Source: Polyporus tsugae (taxonomy: Eukaryota; Basidiomycota; Agaricomycetes; Polyporales; Polyporaceae). Taken from it: a DNA stretch of 64,000 bases. The translations under genes and the position numbers were made by a program. Positions 45,201 to 58,515 of this stretch are shown here, piece by piece; positions within the stretch are counted from its first letter, which is position 1; the number at the start of each line of letters is the position of its first letter. The notes beneath the pieces were generated by a model, which was given only the letters and a program-made list of their open reading frames with translations, was not told the DNA's origin and made no database searches. Location: the NCBI GenBank assembly GCA_024305745.1, contig JAHRBS010000014.1, positions 2,673,501 to 2,737,500 on the forward strand, given 5' to 3'.

Positions 45201-45848
45201 ATGGCGATAAGCTTCCTGAAACATCGAGAGGAGCTGACCTTCGCAATCGCAGCGGGGATATTGGCAAGGACTCGTGCAGAGGATGGATTACAATCGCTCC
45301 CCATCGCTGAGGATGACTGGTCACCTATTCCTCACCACGACGGCACCATGAGCTTATCGCAGTTGGGAACTGGTCCTCCAGGACTGTCGTACAGCAATGA
45401 GGCCGAAGATCAACAGCCATTGAACCTCGATTGTGCACCTAATGTGCTTCCGGTGCAGACGTCGCAGCATGTCGAGATCACATGCCAATCTGCGGTTCCT
45501 TACACAACAACCACCACACCGCTCTACACGTTCTCTCATGACCAACCGCGTCGGACATCAGCTTTGGCCCTACCAAACCTGTCTCCAGTTCACCAGCAGC
45601 TGCCGTGGCATGGCCCCGTCCAGTCGTCTACCTTTGTCAGTCCATCTCCCATTCAGGGTCAGACCCCCCACATTTTCGACAATCCGACTGCTTTCTCCCC
45701 ACGTTACACAGCACGTGCTGATTCCCAGCAGAGCCTCGTGTCATTGGTTGACTCGCCGTCAGAATATGCGGCATCCGAAGAACTCAAGTTGGAGCGAGAG
45801 AGCACGAGGGATCCGGATACCTGGGCAGGCTTTAGCGAGGACTGCTAG
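45201..45848 (+). CDS. Hypothetical ORF, Pro/Ser/Thr/Gln-rich (215 aa)
   Basis: An open frame from ATG 45201 to TAG 45848. The first 40 residues look ordered (ISFLKHREELTFAIAAGILA); the remainder is low-complexity, rich in Ser, Pro, Thr and Gln, and ends with an acidic stretch. No family is recognised. A second frame at 45860-46081 (DIDWTFAPLTSG, LAAHLNLSAISEAW) may be a following exon. It could be a real gene of the 11-kb spacer or a chance frame. Confidence 0.35.
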   Translation: MAISFLKHREELTFAIAAGILARTRAEDGLQSLPIAEDDWSPIPHHDGTMSLSQLGTGPPGLSYSNEAEDQQPLNLDCAPNVLPVQTSQHVEITCQSAVPYTTTTTPLYTFSHDQPRRTSALALPNLSPVHQQLPWHGPVQSSTFVSPSPIQGQTPHIFDNPTAFSPRYTARADSQQSLVSLVDSPSEYAASEELKLERESTRDPDTWAGFSEDC

Positions 45849-46664
45849 AGTCAGATCTATTGTTCCTGATGTATGGGGACATCGACTGGACGTTTGCGCC
45901 TCTGACATCAGGCTGTCAGTCACTGTCAGTGGCCCCAAACTCTGGGACTGACGTCGGTGGCAGAATACCCAGGAACATCGACAACATTCAGATGGCCCTT
46001 GCCGCCCACCTGAACCTTAGCGCTATTTCCGAAGCATGGATGAGCGGATTGCGGGCTGTCCAAGCCCAGTCTTTGGCGTGATCCAAAGTGAGGCCTAGGT
46101 ATGTCATGATTTGCCACCTTTCTCTATGCTGTAGCTGCTCCAGATGATCATGGATGTTAGCTTGTCCACAGGCATCTCTGTGCACCTGTCTTGCTATCGT
46201 TCAAGTTCAAGACTGCCTTTCATTGTGGGCCCGGGAATATCTGTCTGTCTGTCTGCCTCCCTTGGTATACTGTGTTCTATCCCTTTCTGTCCCGCGTTCC
46301 ATCCCTTTCTGTCCCGCGTTTGTCATCAGCCTTGTTTGCTATCCCGTGTTCATCTCCCTTTGCGTTCAAATTATCCCGCATGTCATCTTGTTCTGCACCT
46401 ACTTCGCTTGTTGCCGTCCGTCCCAAGCGCTATTATGTACCATTCGTTACACTGGCCACATATGTACTACGTATACGTCCAGGAGTTGTCGATCTGACCA
46501 ATTGCATTACTTATCTGGCCAGTCTTTGCCCGCTTGACGGTGTGTGTCAACTTGGAGGCCAGTCGCGAAAGCCTCACAGAATGGCCGGCTCGTGACGTGA
46601 CAGCAGCTGTACAAAAAATGGAAGTACGCATGCCAACTATTCATACTAGCGAAGGCGGGTATCG
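45849..46664. other. Intergenic or unresolved region
   Basis: Pyrimidine-rich tracts (TCTGTCTGTCTGCCTCCC; repeated CCCTTTCTGTCCCGCGTT at about 46281 and 46303, a direct repeat). No exon of the known families was found. Confidence 0.4.
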
Positions 46665-46689
46665 GTGTTTGTGTTCGCTCACTATCTTG

Positions 46690-46890
46690 TACGCAGCTCC
46701 TCAGATGGGGATGGGCACACTGTATGCTTCATGTCCGGCATGCTGCACCTCCCCATCTCTGGGCCCGGACAGAAGGGTGTGTCAGGAACCCACCTGCACG
46801 CCACTGCGTACCGTACGTCTTCCTCCCGCCGGGTGCCTGGCACACATATGGCATGCAGCCACGGGAAGATGACGAGGATCATGAGGTCAG
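46690..46890 (+). pseudogene. HNH-11: possible exon 3 relic of the HNH family
   Basis: GDGHTVCFMSGMLHLPISGP resembles exon 3 of HNH-8 (RDNYHCFKFGALHLRPP...GPG). In another frame, YVFLPPGAWHTYG and PREDDEDHE precede a GT, matching HNH-8 YIFYPLSAL and REDDE at the end of its exon 3. One frameshift is needed. No other exons were identified around it. The resemblance is moderate. Confidence 0.4.
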
Positions 46891-48942
46891 GTCGCTATGC
46901 CACAATAAAACTTGTCAGCTTCACGGTCTCAACCAATGACTCAGGAGACGCACATGCATGTTCATGAGGCTTGTTCTTCGGACCAAATACAACGAATGAC
47001 CCCAGCTCCCGACCTTTGCGAGCAGACTTGTTCACGAATCACAATGATGGTCATCTTTCCGGCGCGCCCTTCTCGACAAGTGGAAAGGAGGAGGCCTGGG
47101 CTAGTACAATCTGATCGACCGACCCTGCATTGCCTTGATCTTCGCGCTGGGTCTGTCTTGAGTGTACAAAGGATGATAGCCTTCACAATTGCGGCACATC
47201 GTGAAATGACGTTCCTGGTGGGCCGTGCGCGCTGAGCTCGAGGCAGAGGCGGTGCGAGGGTTCCAGTTCAGAGGCTGACACGATAAGCGACTATGGTAGG
47301 AAGCAGGGGTAGGTGCATGCTCAAAAACTGACCCATTGGCCATGGTGGGCACTCCACTGTAGGTGGGGCTGGAGGGATTTATTGCAAAGGTGGGGTTTTG
47401 ACACGAGCACAACCTGTGCTTGATCCTGGATGCGACATCCACGCTGTAGTGTCATAATAATCCGCAAGACTGTGGATGGTTATGGCAGTCAGTTCGGGAG
47501 CCCGGCTCAGCCTCGAGTGAGGGAGCAGTGTGGTGGATCACAGGTGGCAACAAGCGCATTTGCAATTGTAGAAATTGAAAGAATCAATCTTCTAGCACAA
47601 TGAGTAACTGCTAGATATGCAATCAGTGTAATCGGGAGGATTACGCGGAAGACAGCAGATGGCCCATCTCTATCCGTCAATACCACTGGACTATCCCTGA
47701 CCATCCCTAACCATCTCTGCGGAAGTGGAAAAACTCACCATCCATATAGAACACCTATGGGTGACAACAGTAAGCCAAATGGAACACTCGGTGTATCTGG
47801 ATTCTGTTGCAGGCACTACTTACCGTGACCCAACTACGACCTCTGCTCCTTCCGAGGTCAAAATCAACATCGTCTGCCGTCCGTCTATCTTGTTGCATGG
47901 AGATCGCCAAACATAGGCAAAAGGAAACATAGAACCAACATTCATGCCGAGCCCTGTGAAGTACAGGTCTAATAAGTCCTAGAACTGAAGACCGGCGTAC
48001 GTTGGTCGGTTCAGGGGGAAGATGTGTAGGGATGGGAAGGGCTCGGGACATACCTTGAACTCGCATCCAGGTCTATCCAGTTCTCCAAGTGGCATGTTCT
48101 CGTCGCAGTTGCTTCCGGCGGACAAGGTATGCCACATTCCGTTTATCTCATATCCATGGCATGCTACTCTGAGGGACATCCACAGCATATACTTTCAGTG
48201 ATCAGTAGAGAGGCAACATTGGCAGAAATATGAAAATGGACGTTATGCCTATGATATGCGCACCATCTCCTGTGATTCTGCTAAGTAGGTTCAACAGGTC
48301 TCCATATGTACCGCCAAGTCGAATTGACAAGCGAGTTGTTCAAGCCCGTGGTTGGCGTCACATCCACGGTGACAATGGCAAACTTGGTGGTCTCCCGAAG
48401 CTAATGATAATGATAATGCATATAGTGGGGACAGAGAAGCCTGAGGAGTCGAGACAGTGTTCGTAGACAGTGACGGAGCAGAGAAACTGTTGCGGTGGTG
48501 CTCCTCTTCCGGCGCTTCTACTGCTGAATGTTCCGCTCTTCTCGGATGAAGATGTTGTCACCGACCACCATGTCCCGGATCGCGAATCCATCGACTTGCG
48601 TGCTCATGCTTAACCTTTGTCTTTTCACGACTATCCTCATGCTAGCTACATGCAGTGCAGGGAGTACAAGATCCGACCAAAGGACCACAGTGGCGAATGA
48701 GAAAGACTCAGCAGTACAATTTACAAAGCCAGTATGTTTCCAGGTATATATTGTCGTAAACTTATGGTTGGTCGACCCCTGTTTGGCTCTCTGTAGAAAG
48801 ACAATCGCAAACACCTTACAGGTGATAAGAACATTGTAACACTTTTTGCCTTGCATGATGCAGTCAACCGTTGTTGTCCTAGACAGAGCTCTTATAGTGT
48901 TCAGGTCCTCGCATTGTGAACATGCAAACTGTCTAGACCATC
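46891..48942. other. 2-kb region without a recognised gene
   Basis: Short frames on both strands only. A minus-strand frame (47979-48188) with VACHGYEINGMWHTLSAGSN reads like protein but has no identifiable partner exons or family. The part nearest 48943 should hold the promoter of F-box-5. Confidence 0.35.
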
Positions 48943-50494
48943 ATGGAAAGCGGTAAGTGTGCCACATCCAAATCATCCATCCCTGCTCAGTGTTCAGCAC
49001 TTGATGTTCCAGGACAACGCTGGCCACTGGATCTCACCAGACGACTGTCCATTGAGATCCTCACCATGATCTTCCACATCTGTAAGGGTTCCAGTTCCTC
49101 AAAAAAGCACGGGCTATGTGCGGAGTGGGTTTGTGCTACCCAAATTTGCAAGAGATGGCACGAGGTTGCCCTAGGGATCCCCACATTATGGTCATCCGTC
49201 CTCGTATCTCCGCAGGGTGCTCACAGTTCTGCTCTGGAAATGCAGCTGGATCGCGCATGGGGGACCGCACTGGACCTGTTGGTATCGAGTCGTTGGATGT
49301 CCAAGAGAAAGGTCGAGGAAGTGTTGAGTCTTGTTTTGGCCAAGAATAAGTTGGTGAGAAAGCTCAAGATTGTCTATGACACCAAACAGGCTGCGGTTGT
49401 TGACACGTTCATCAAGAGGGTGAGGGCAGACGTTGTGTCGCTGTCACTTCGCCCCAATGCATATCTGCCTCTTGACGATGAGTGGTGGGGATTTATGCCC
49501 GTCGACTTTCCTCGCCTTCGCCGGTTGGGCTTAAAAGCGATCATCCCTATTCTGGGAGACCCTACTCTCAACATCACATAGCTCTACCTCAACAATGCCA
49601 TCAAAGATTCCTTGGCTTCTGCCGAAGAACCATGGATGCGTGTTCACAGGTTCCTTGAATCCTGTCCAAATCTAGAGGCGCTGCGAGCCGTCTACGCCTT
49701 GGAATACCCACCAGACTAGCTCAACCCCGGAGGTGGTTATCACGACCTGCCCATTGTGACATTACCAAAGCTTCACTTCCTGTCAGTGGAAGGGCTTGCA
49801 CTTGACATGTCGACAGCGCTTGGGACATTGCGCCTCCCTGCCCTGTCCACCTTCCACATCAATGGAAACTGCGGCAGCGACCCCTACGACTGTGACTTCT
49901 ACGCCATCCCTCAGAACGTCAGCCAGACCCTTCCCCCGATCTGTCGCTCCCACTGCCTCTTGCTGGTCGTGGGCAGGCCCGGGGGCCTGGACAATCTAAC
50001 CTTGCAGGGCAGTCCGTGCAACACATTTTGCGACAGGGATGCATCTAACTGGTTGATCACACTCCCAGACAAGCACGGACTCGGACTTCTTGAGATATCC
50101 ATGCTGCATCAGGTACAACTACAGACGCTTCCTCACCAGGCTCCTGGTGCACTTGCGCAGGCTCGAGATCGGGAGCAGCACGCTGATCTGGCATGTACTC
50201 GAGGTGTTGGAGGCAGATGTGGATTTGTGCCCAGAGCTTGAGGACTTGGTGCCCTGCATTGGCGGTACTGGGACAAAGAGTGCTGAAGAGGACCCAGACC
50301 TGGCCAAGTTGGTAGGGCGCACAATTGGAGCTTGGGTCCACGGGCGCACGATGCCATTGAAGATGCTGACAGTCCTTAGGCAGACAGAATCTAATGCCGA
50401 TGACTCAGACTTGCGGCCAAGCTCAGACTCGGTCTCAGAAGGCTTGGATGCAGACCTGCCAGATATGGACGTGATACCGAATCAGGTTGTTTGA
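48943..50494 (+). pseudogene. F-box-5: F-box-like gene with nonsense codons and a frameshift
   Basis: From ATG 48943 the frame shows an F-box-like motif (LSIEILTMIFHICKG, then ATQICKRWHEVALGIPTLWS) and LRR-like strands (LVRKLKIVYD, FPRLRRLGLKAI, LPKLHFLSVEGLAL). A probable small intron starts at 48953 (GTAAGT) and ends before GACAACGC, keeping the frame. TAG codons at 49579-49581 and 49717-49719 interrupt one continuous frame and both fit CAG-to-TAG. Near 50110 the reading moves to another frame (RRFLTRLLVHLRRLEIGSST), ending at 50494. This differs from the F-box-1/2/3 group and is related to F-box-6, with which it shares 3' sequence. Confidence 0.7.
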
Positions 50495-51038
50495 AGCTGT
50501 GGCAGGACCTTGCAGCCACAGGCTCTGCTGGCGAGGTCTTCCTGACGGCGACGAGAAGTTGTCTGGCATGCGGTGTAGTGTACGAGACGGTTGACACAGA
50601 TGAAATTGGTCACAGCGAGTTGATGCAAGGTTCTGCATACTACTAGTAGATATGTCGATGAAGTACGATACTTTGGACTCCACCGGTACCAGTAAGTACA
50701 ATGCCACTCTATGAATCGGAACTTGAAGGCAGCTCTCGAATGAGTTGAGTCCAAACTTCTGGGGGAAAAGGGATACTATTTGCGGTGGTAGCTTGTATTT
50801 CTGAGGTCAGATACAATTGTGAAGGAGGTAAAGCGAAGTCAGGACGGGAGGAGGGTCACTGATCCGAGTCCGACAGGGGTTGGCCGCAATCCTCGGAAGT
50901 TCCTCGGCTGAAGGCCATGGTGTTAGCGCGTGTCGGCACCTCAGAGCAACTTGAACTTGCACTCACTCTCTGAGCAAGTCTCTACCGTCCGTGTCACTGG
51001 CTTCACATATCGCCCCAGGCTACTTGCACTTTGATAGC
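50495..51038. other. 3' flank of F-box-5 and upstream region of F-box-6
   Basis: Includes AATTGGTCACAGCGAGTTGATG and GCATACTACTAGTAGA at about 50605-50655, which recur downstream of F-box-6 at about 62040-62090. The shared flank supports F-box-5 and F-box-6 as tandem duplicates. No other feature. Confidence 0.5.
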
Positions 51039-51115
51039 ATGAAATCTCTTCCACCTGAAATCTGGGGCCTAGTAGTCAATGAACTGGAGCAATCGGACCA
51101 GAGGACATGCCTCGC
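51039..51115 (+). pseudogene. F-box-6, 5' part (interrupted by element 2)
   Basis: From ATG 51039 the frame reads KSLPPEIWGLVVNELEQSDQ then RTCLA, a standard F-box start (LPPEI...V). At 51115 it is cut by the LTR of element 2. Removing the element and one copy of the 5-bp target site joins it in frame to LSKLHHDFAVRPLFAHIT at 60272 onward. The gene was thus intact at this point before insertion. Confidence 0.8.
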
Positions 51116-51585
51116 TGTCATGACTCACCTAGGCGCTAGTCCTAGACATGCACTTCAAGGTGCTGTGGTGAGAAGCTTTGAGGGTGGTTGTAGTCTGGTG
51201 TCTTCCAATACTACTGGTTGTAGTAGAGGATGAGCTCTAGCAAAGAGTAAACTGCCAGTTAATGCTGCTAAGTCAGAAGTTAGAGTCTCCCCTAACCTGA
51301 CTTCCAGGTTTATATAGGTTTCTGTCTAGTACAGAGAGTCATGTACTATTCAGTTTGTAAGGGTCATGGACCTGGTCTAGTATCCGGGGTCTGGTGTCGT
51401 TACTGGGGTCTTTGCTAAGGTTTGTAACAGAGTTCGTATGAGTAATGAGAGACGGGTCTGGCTCGATCCTGGCTCAGTCCATCTAATCATCGGAATAGTT
51501 GGAGATATTGTATTGTACTGGTTTCCGTGACTCCTATGTCTCGTGGTTTCTGGGATCATGTGATCGTAAAAATTGTATTGTGACA
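51116..51585 (-). repeat. 3' LTR of element 2
   Basis: 470 bp. Carries the 3'-type variants seen in element 1 (for example GTAACGACACC and CACCTTGAAG in element orientation), plus private changes such as the terminal GTCATGACA. Confidence 0.9.
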
Positions 51586-51850
51586 TTACCCCCCCCCCGT
51601 AGGTTTCATGTCCTCATGAAACTTGTAAGGGTGAGGTGGTTTCGTAATAACAAAATCGGCTGATAGATAAATAAGGTGAGCTAAAGTAAGAGTCGCACGT
51701 GAAGTAAAGGAGTGTCTGCGACCGGGAATTGCATTCCTTGCAAGTATGTGGGTATATTCATATTTGTACAAGGGTCCTCAGAGGACCAAGAGTCTTAGTG
51801 GGGACTCTTGGTGCTCTTTTGGTTGCCTCCTTACCAGCTATTAAAATGAA

Positions 51851-54800
51851 TTATGTGGTATAGTATGCGGTAGTAGTGACCGGTGGTGATTCTCGTTCTG
51901 GGTCTAGTCCTTGTCGTATTCTCCAGTGAGCGTATATAGCTGCCCATTTGTCCCAGTCTCTAGCATAGTCCTCATGGGGTCGAACTACTCGCGCCTGGGT
52001 AAGAAGCTTGAGTTTCACCAGTTTGTGTTTGTTTGGGTGATTTTGGTGGAACTTGTCTAGAAGCTTTTTCCAGCCGTTTTCGATCATGATGGAGCATTTT
52101 CCCCATGTGGCATCATACATTGGATGACCTTTCCATTGTACAAGATATTCTAGGATTTCTTTATTCCATCATGCATCATTGATGGATTCAGGTTCCCAGA
52201 TTGGTATAGAATCTTGGATGGCTTCGGGTAATGCTATGACTGCTGTCTAGTTGGGAAACTCAGGAGGTTGTGCAGGTTGAAGGAGTACTTCGTTAAAGAC
52301 TGGGTGTATCTCCTTCAGTGATGTTGGAAGCAACAGTTTGTATGCTGACAATCTAATCTTTTTCAAGATTCGAAATGGTCCGTAGTGTTTATTGTCAAGC
52401 TTCTGGTTTGGTCATGCTGAGGTGATGTTGGCTGATGATAGGTATACCCTATCTCCATTGTGGTAAGTACAAGCTGGTTGTTTGTTACGATCATATTGTT
52501 CCTTCATGACTTCCTGCACTAAGGCTAGTGAGGCTGATGCTTCCTCCTGGATGAGTTTCATTCACTCTGCGAATACAGTGGCTGCTTCATTGGGAGAATC
52601 GACAATTGTTTCAACTCCAGTGAATGGATGTCTACCGTAAAGCATAAAGAAAGGGGTGAAACCAGTATTGGAATGTATAGTATTTCTATGTGCGAACATA
52701 GCTGTAGGTAATAGTTCAGGCCAGTTCGATTGTCTGGTATTGCAATGTATTTTAAGGTATAGTTCAATGGTCTGGTTCATTTGTTCAGTTTGTCCATTGG
52801 TAATGGGATGGTATGCGGTAGAGGGATTGCCAGTGATACCAAGGAGTTTGTAGAGCTCCTTAATAAAGTTGGATACAAAGTTTGTTCCTCGGTCTGAGGT
52901 GACTTTCTATGGTAGTCTGTCTTGACACATGACGTGATCTCTGAAGATTTTTGCTACACCTTCACTGTTCAATTGATTTGTACAGGGGATTGCAATGAAG
53001 TCTTTTGATTTCATGTCTACTACTACTAGTATCGCATTTAATCCATTAGACTCTGGTAATCCAAGGATCATGTCTATCGATATGTTCTGGTAGTTGTATG
53101 AGGGGATGGCATGTGGGTGTAATAGAGCGGCTCTAGGTTGCATATCAGGTTTGGCTCTCTGACACTTTTCGCATCCTTGTACGTAGCGGTAAACATCTCG
53201 TTTCATGGTTTTCTACCAATACTGTCATGAGAGTTTCTCCAAAGTTTTTGCTTTTCCAGGATGACCTGCACTGATGTGATTATGTTGGGACTCAATGACA
53301 TCTCCAACTAGTGCTTTGTCATTTGGAATGACGACTTTACCCCCCCTGTAGACGAGGCTGTCCTCAGTCTCGAAATGTGCATCCTTGGCTAGCAGAGCTT
53401 GTTTGACAAATGGATGGTGATCGTTGTGTGACGACTTGATTTGTGCTTTCAAGTCATCTGCAGAGGGTAGAAGATGAAACCATTCTGGTCTAAGGAATGT
53501 GATGTTTTCGTTTTCTGAATTATGTCCCTCTGGTTGATGATCAATTTGTCATGATAAAGCATCCGCTTTGACCATAGTGGAGCCGGGTTTGTGAACAAGT
53601 AGGAAATCAAAGTCTCAGAGTTTAAGGTACCAGCGTACTTGTCTCGGATTTAGGTTCTGGGGTTGTTTGAAGTATTCGAGGTTACGGTGGTTGTTGTGTA
53701 CTTCGAATGTATGTTTTGCGCCAAGAAGGAAATGTCTCCATTCCTTCAAGGATTTAATGACACTTAACATTTCTCTATCCCAGATCTCGTAATTTCATTC
53801 AGCGGGTACTAGTGACTTTGAATGGATCATTATCATTAGGTATTGCCAGTACAGGCGCTGTAGTGATGGTTTGTTTGATTGTTTCAAAAGCGGTCTGTTG
53901 ATCTGGTCCCCAGGACCAGGGTGTGTTTCCAGTTAAGGCATGTAGATGATGCGCTATCTTCGCAAAGTCCTTGATAAACTGTCTATAAAAGTTGGCGAAT
54001 CTGAGGAAGGATTGGAGTTCCTTTTTATTTGTCGGGACGGGCCAGGATATGACTCCTTCAACCTTGGAAGGATCCATGCGGATCTGTCCCTGACTAATAA
54101 TATGACCAAGGAACTCTACTTCAAGTTGTTCAAAGTTGCACTTTTCAGGTTTACAAGTAAGTTTGTGTTTGTGAAGAATGTCCAAGACTTGTCTAACAAT
54201 AACATGATGCTCTTCTAAACTCTCAGTAAAGATAAGAATATCATCTAGGTATACAACAACTTTGCCACCATTGATGAGTTCCCGAAGGATGTCGTTCATC
54301 ATATGTTGGAAGGTGGCTGGCGAGTTGGTGAGACCAAAGAACATCACAAGTGGCTCAAAGAGTCCTTGATTGGTGATGAATGCTGCTCGTTCTTGGTCAT
54401 CTTTACTCGCCAGTCGTACATTGTTGTATCCCCATCTAACGTCCATCTTTGTGAAATACTTGGCGCATTTCAAGGCATTGAATAGATGTGCCGCAACCGG
54501 AAGAGGGTATTTGTTCTTCTTGGTTAATGCATTCAACTGCCTATAGTCCTGTACTGGGCGTAGTTTACCATCTTTCTTCTTGACAAAGAAGAACAATGCT
54601 GCCCATGGCGATTGGCTAGGTTGTATGTGCCCAGTTTCCATATTGTCTGAGATAAAAGCATCTAGCGCTGTCTGTTCGTCTAATGTCATCGGATATACTT
54701 TCCCAGCATAGGGTTTAGAGTTCGGATCTAGGAGTTCTATACAATGATCCCAAGGTCTACGCTGTGGAAGAGTAGAGAAGACGTCCTCTTTAAAGACATC

Positions 54801-55439
54801 GAGGTAATCGTGGTATTGATGTGGCATGAGTTCCTCTATGGTCTTTTTCTCTTTCTTAGCATGTTCCTGGATTGCAATCTCAATTGCAACTGAGGTCTTT
54901 GCCCTGAGATAGGTTATTGTATTAAGAGTGAAGAGCCTGTCTCCACTCTTCATGATGAGGTCACAGTGTCCTGGGCAACAATTGAATCAAAGGGTCTTAG
55001 ATTTCCAATCAATAGATGGGTTATGTGTCCTTAGCCAGTTATGGCCGAGGTAGATATCTTGTCCGCCTAGATTAGTAATGAAGAATAAGAACATTTCTTC
55101 ATGCCCTGCGATCTTCATTTATAAGATGCATTGATGCGTTACACGACCACTGTTGTTTTCCATACCATCTGCATTGTACATGATGATAGGGTTCAGAGTG
55201 GGTTGTGTTTCGATGTGGTGTTTGCGTACCACCTGTTTATTGATGTATGAACTGGTGGCTCCATAATCGAGTAGTGCACTGGCATCAAATGTTGAGAGAG
55301 TGCCCGGATCATGTATGATGACTGATAGTGTAAGCTGTCCTTCTCCTCCCTTGCCTTTGTAATGAATGTTGGGTGTAGGATCAGGCACATCAGGGGTGTC
55401 ACTAGATGTTGACGAGGAATTAAGCACTGTTTGCCTCAA
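51851..55439 (-). pseudogene. pol of element 2
   Basis: Same domains and same defects as pol of element 1: DYG protease, intact YLDD reverse transcriptase (open frame 54953-53799), truncated RNase H, DDE integrase with stops, terminal chromodomain (about 52150-51990). Translations of the open parts are identical to those of element 1. Confidence 0.85.
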
Positions 55440-56139
55440 TCAAAGTTTGTCTCGAGACAATGCATGTCGATCGGTTTTGAGCAAACAGCCATGCCCTAAG
55501 GAAGGTTTTGACTTGCTAGTCTCTTCCTTCCTTAGTTGGGTCGCCTCATCATTGTTATCATTGTCTGTTTCATACACTGGTAAGGATTTGAACCGATTCG
55601 GGGAAACTATAGTACAGTGATATGCAGGTTCCGCAGTTGATGCTACTGGGAACCTTGTTGAAAAGATTCATATATGTCTGAAAGGAGGTGATTGTCGTCA
55701 CCTATAAGTCCTCTGACTGCTTCTATCCATTCAGCATGTACTCAATCATACTCTTGTTGTGCTGCATCTTCTTCGGCTTTGTCCGGATGTTCTTCTATCG
55801 CCCTTGTCATGAATGTTCTATTCGGCGCCTACTACCAGCACCTTAGTTTCCTTTTTCGGATGATCTACTTCTCACATTGTACTTATTGTTCTCCGTTGCA
55901 TTGTATCTCATCCTTTGTTCCTCAGCACAATAGCTCCTTATTGTCTGTCATCGCTATTGTTCCGTTTCCATTGTTCACCCATGTCCATAGTTACCTATTG
56001 TCCCCAGGTTCTCATTGTCCTCTATACATATATAAGGACCTGTACTTTGCTGCCTGGAGACCTCAGTTTTGACCTCTTGTCTCCAGGTAAGCCTCGCTGT
56101 ATTTCCCTCATTAGTTACCTCACTCAATACATCTTGTCT

Positions 56140-58272
56140 CCAGCCCTGACCATCAAGCCTTGCTCCGCTCTCGCTGCACAAGTGCTTGTCGGCACTCCTG
56201 CTCATCTTGTACATATCCCTGATCCTTACTCGATGTCCAGTCGTAACAGCCCTTGCCCTTTGTGGGGCTCAGTTCTGTTGAGAGCCAGATTGCTGGGGGT
56301 GTGTGTTGGAAGCAGCCGGTCAATTGGGAATGTGCCAATACCCCCCACAAGTTCCTTGTTCGCTTTGCTTTGCCTGACACTTCATGCATCTCCTGTCTAT
56401 CTGCATTGGTTGTCCCCGACTGGTGTATGTTGTACCAGTCAGTGTTCGAACCGCGTTGTACGAGGTTTGTGTGGAGTTGGTCATTTGTTGTGGCTGATGA
56501 GAGGGACGAGGCGTGAAGTGTGATCTGTGTCGAACCGCGCCAAGTTCTACACAATAGTTATTCATGAGGATGAGTTGTTCCTTCATGCAGGCGTAGGTGG
56601 TGGGTACGACTGCTGAGTCATGAATAGCGTCCATGTCCCTTCTCCTGGCATTCTTGATAAGAAGACGAAGGATGTGTGCGTCATGTAGAGTGTAGTTTGA
56701 GAAGGATACGAGCTATTCAAACTCCATCAAGTAGTCCTTAACATCTTGTTCGGGACGCTGCTTGTAGTTGTTTAGGGTTTTGATGGCTCAAATCTCCTCG
56801 TTCTTGTCTCTGAATTGCTTGTCCATATAGTATACAAAATCTGCCCAAGTAATTGTCCACGTGCCTATTGGACAGTACAAGTGAAACATATGTTGAGCCC
56901 AAGAATCAACAAGAATGTAAGACATAGTGATAGTAATTCTTTCCTGTTTGTCCGTAATGTGTCATACATACAACATCATACACATTTTCCAAACCCCATA
57001 GCTCTTTCAATCACCGCGATACTCGTCAGGCTTGTGAATCTTTGGCAACAAGTCTGGTCACTGTCCGTGTGCCAACGGTGCCCCTCCGCCTCTGTCTGGT
57101 GGTGGTCTTGGAGGTCCACGCGGTGGTCCATGAGGTGGACCTTGGGGAGGCCCATTACCGTCGTCAGAAGGGTCATCTCCTGGGGGTCCACCAGCGGGTA
57201 CCCATGCTGGTACATACCCTGAGGTGCGTCTTGCCAACCTGGTAGTGATCTCCACTTCCGTGAGTCCGACCGCATCAAACACTTGTTGTAGTTGTCGTTG
57301 AACTTCTGCTTCAAGCTCTGTCTCATTTGGTGGTGGGACGAGTGGTCTATCTCCCCTTGGTCCAGCGCCTGCTGTAGCCTGTAGTGGACGGGCGGTGGTT
57401 TCGTTGGGAGGTTCATAGCAACAGTGTGGTGTGGAGTGGGTGGATGTGCAGGAAGGGACGCGGGTAGTATGGTGGGAAGATGCTGGCAATTGGAGCATTG
57501 GCCTGTTTTGACGTGTACTTGTTGTGAGTTCGGCAAGTATGTTCTGCAGATCTGTGAGGTCGAGAGCGGCTGGTACAGGTATGCGTGGTGAGATGATTGG
57601 GATGTACGAGGCATTGTCCGAGTATTGTGGGTTCTCCTCATGATCGCAGAACGGGCACTGGTGGTGGTCGCACGGATGGTAGTTCTCGGTCCAGTCGAGG
57701 GAACTGTCCCAGATGTCATTTGTGTGGTAGTCTCCTGACTGGTCGAGTGGGGTGATCTGTTGTATGTGTAGTCTTCCGTGGCACAGGGCCAAATCTCGGA
57801 TGCACGTGTCATTGAGCTTGAGGTCGGTATTGGAGCTCTCCCGAAACAGGCATCATCGTTCTTCGCAGAGCATCCACTCGGTATGCGGAAGTATTTGGTC
57901 GACTGGATCGACATCTGTTTGCATATTAGCGGCCATGTTTTGTTCTCCTATGCCGGAGACTCGGTAGTGGACGTCGGCATGTGCGATGTAGTCGAATGCA
58001 TGGGAGAATGTAGCGCACGATCTAGTCTGCCAAGAGTAGTTTCCAAACTCCCGTGGATCGGTGTGGGTGCGTGTACGACTAAGTCCTGCTGTGGGTATAG
58101 CATCGGCCATGATTGGAGAGCTGGAATGAAGTGTGAAGCGGGTATCGCCGAGGAGTATGGTTGCCACGGTGATCCGGGGAGCGGAATGTGATAGGGTGGG
58201 AAAGGAACTGCACACTGATGTGGGAACATCCTTTTGTATTACGAGATCTCGTGGGCGTGTGAGGCCTGACAC
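56140..58272 (-). pseudogene. gag of element 2
   Basis: Mirror of gag in element 1, with the Gly/Pro-rich open part at 57792-57058 and capsid-like segments at about 57020-56400. It contains the same stop codons. Confidence 0.7.
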
Positions 58273-58515
58273 TTGCCTAGAACTGTGGGTACAGTGGCGG
58301 TCAGGTCACAAGACTACAATGATATAAAGTGCTTGTCGAAAATGACGGGCTAGCACTTATGAAACTAAAGGATGTGGGAAAACCCCGAGTCTGGGTTGTG
58401 GGGTATGAGTCGAGAAGGTACTGACTATAACTAAAGAAGTCCTGGTCTGTGGAGGCTATTGAGCCGACCTAATTATAATGCAGTCGGGTTGCGCTATAAT
58501 CGGATTAGAGTCGAC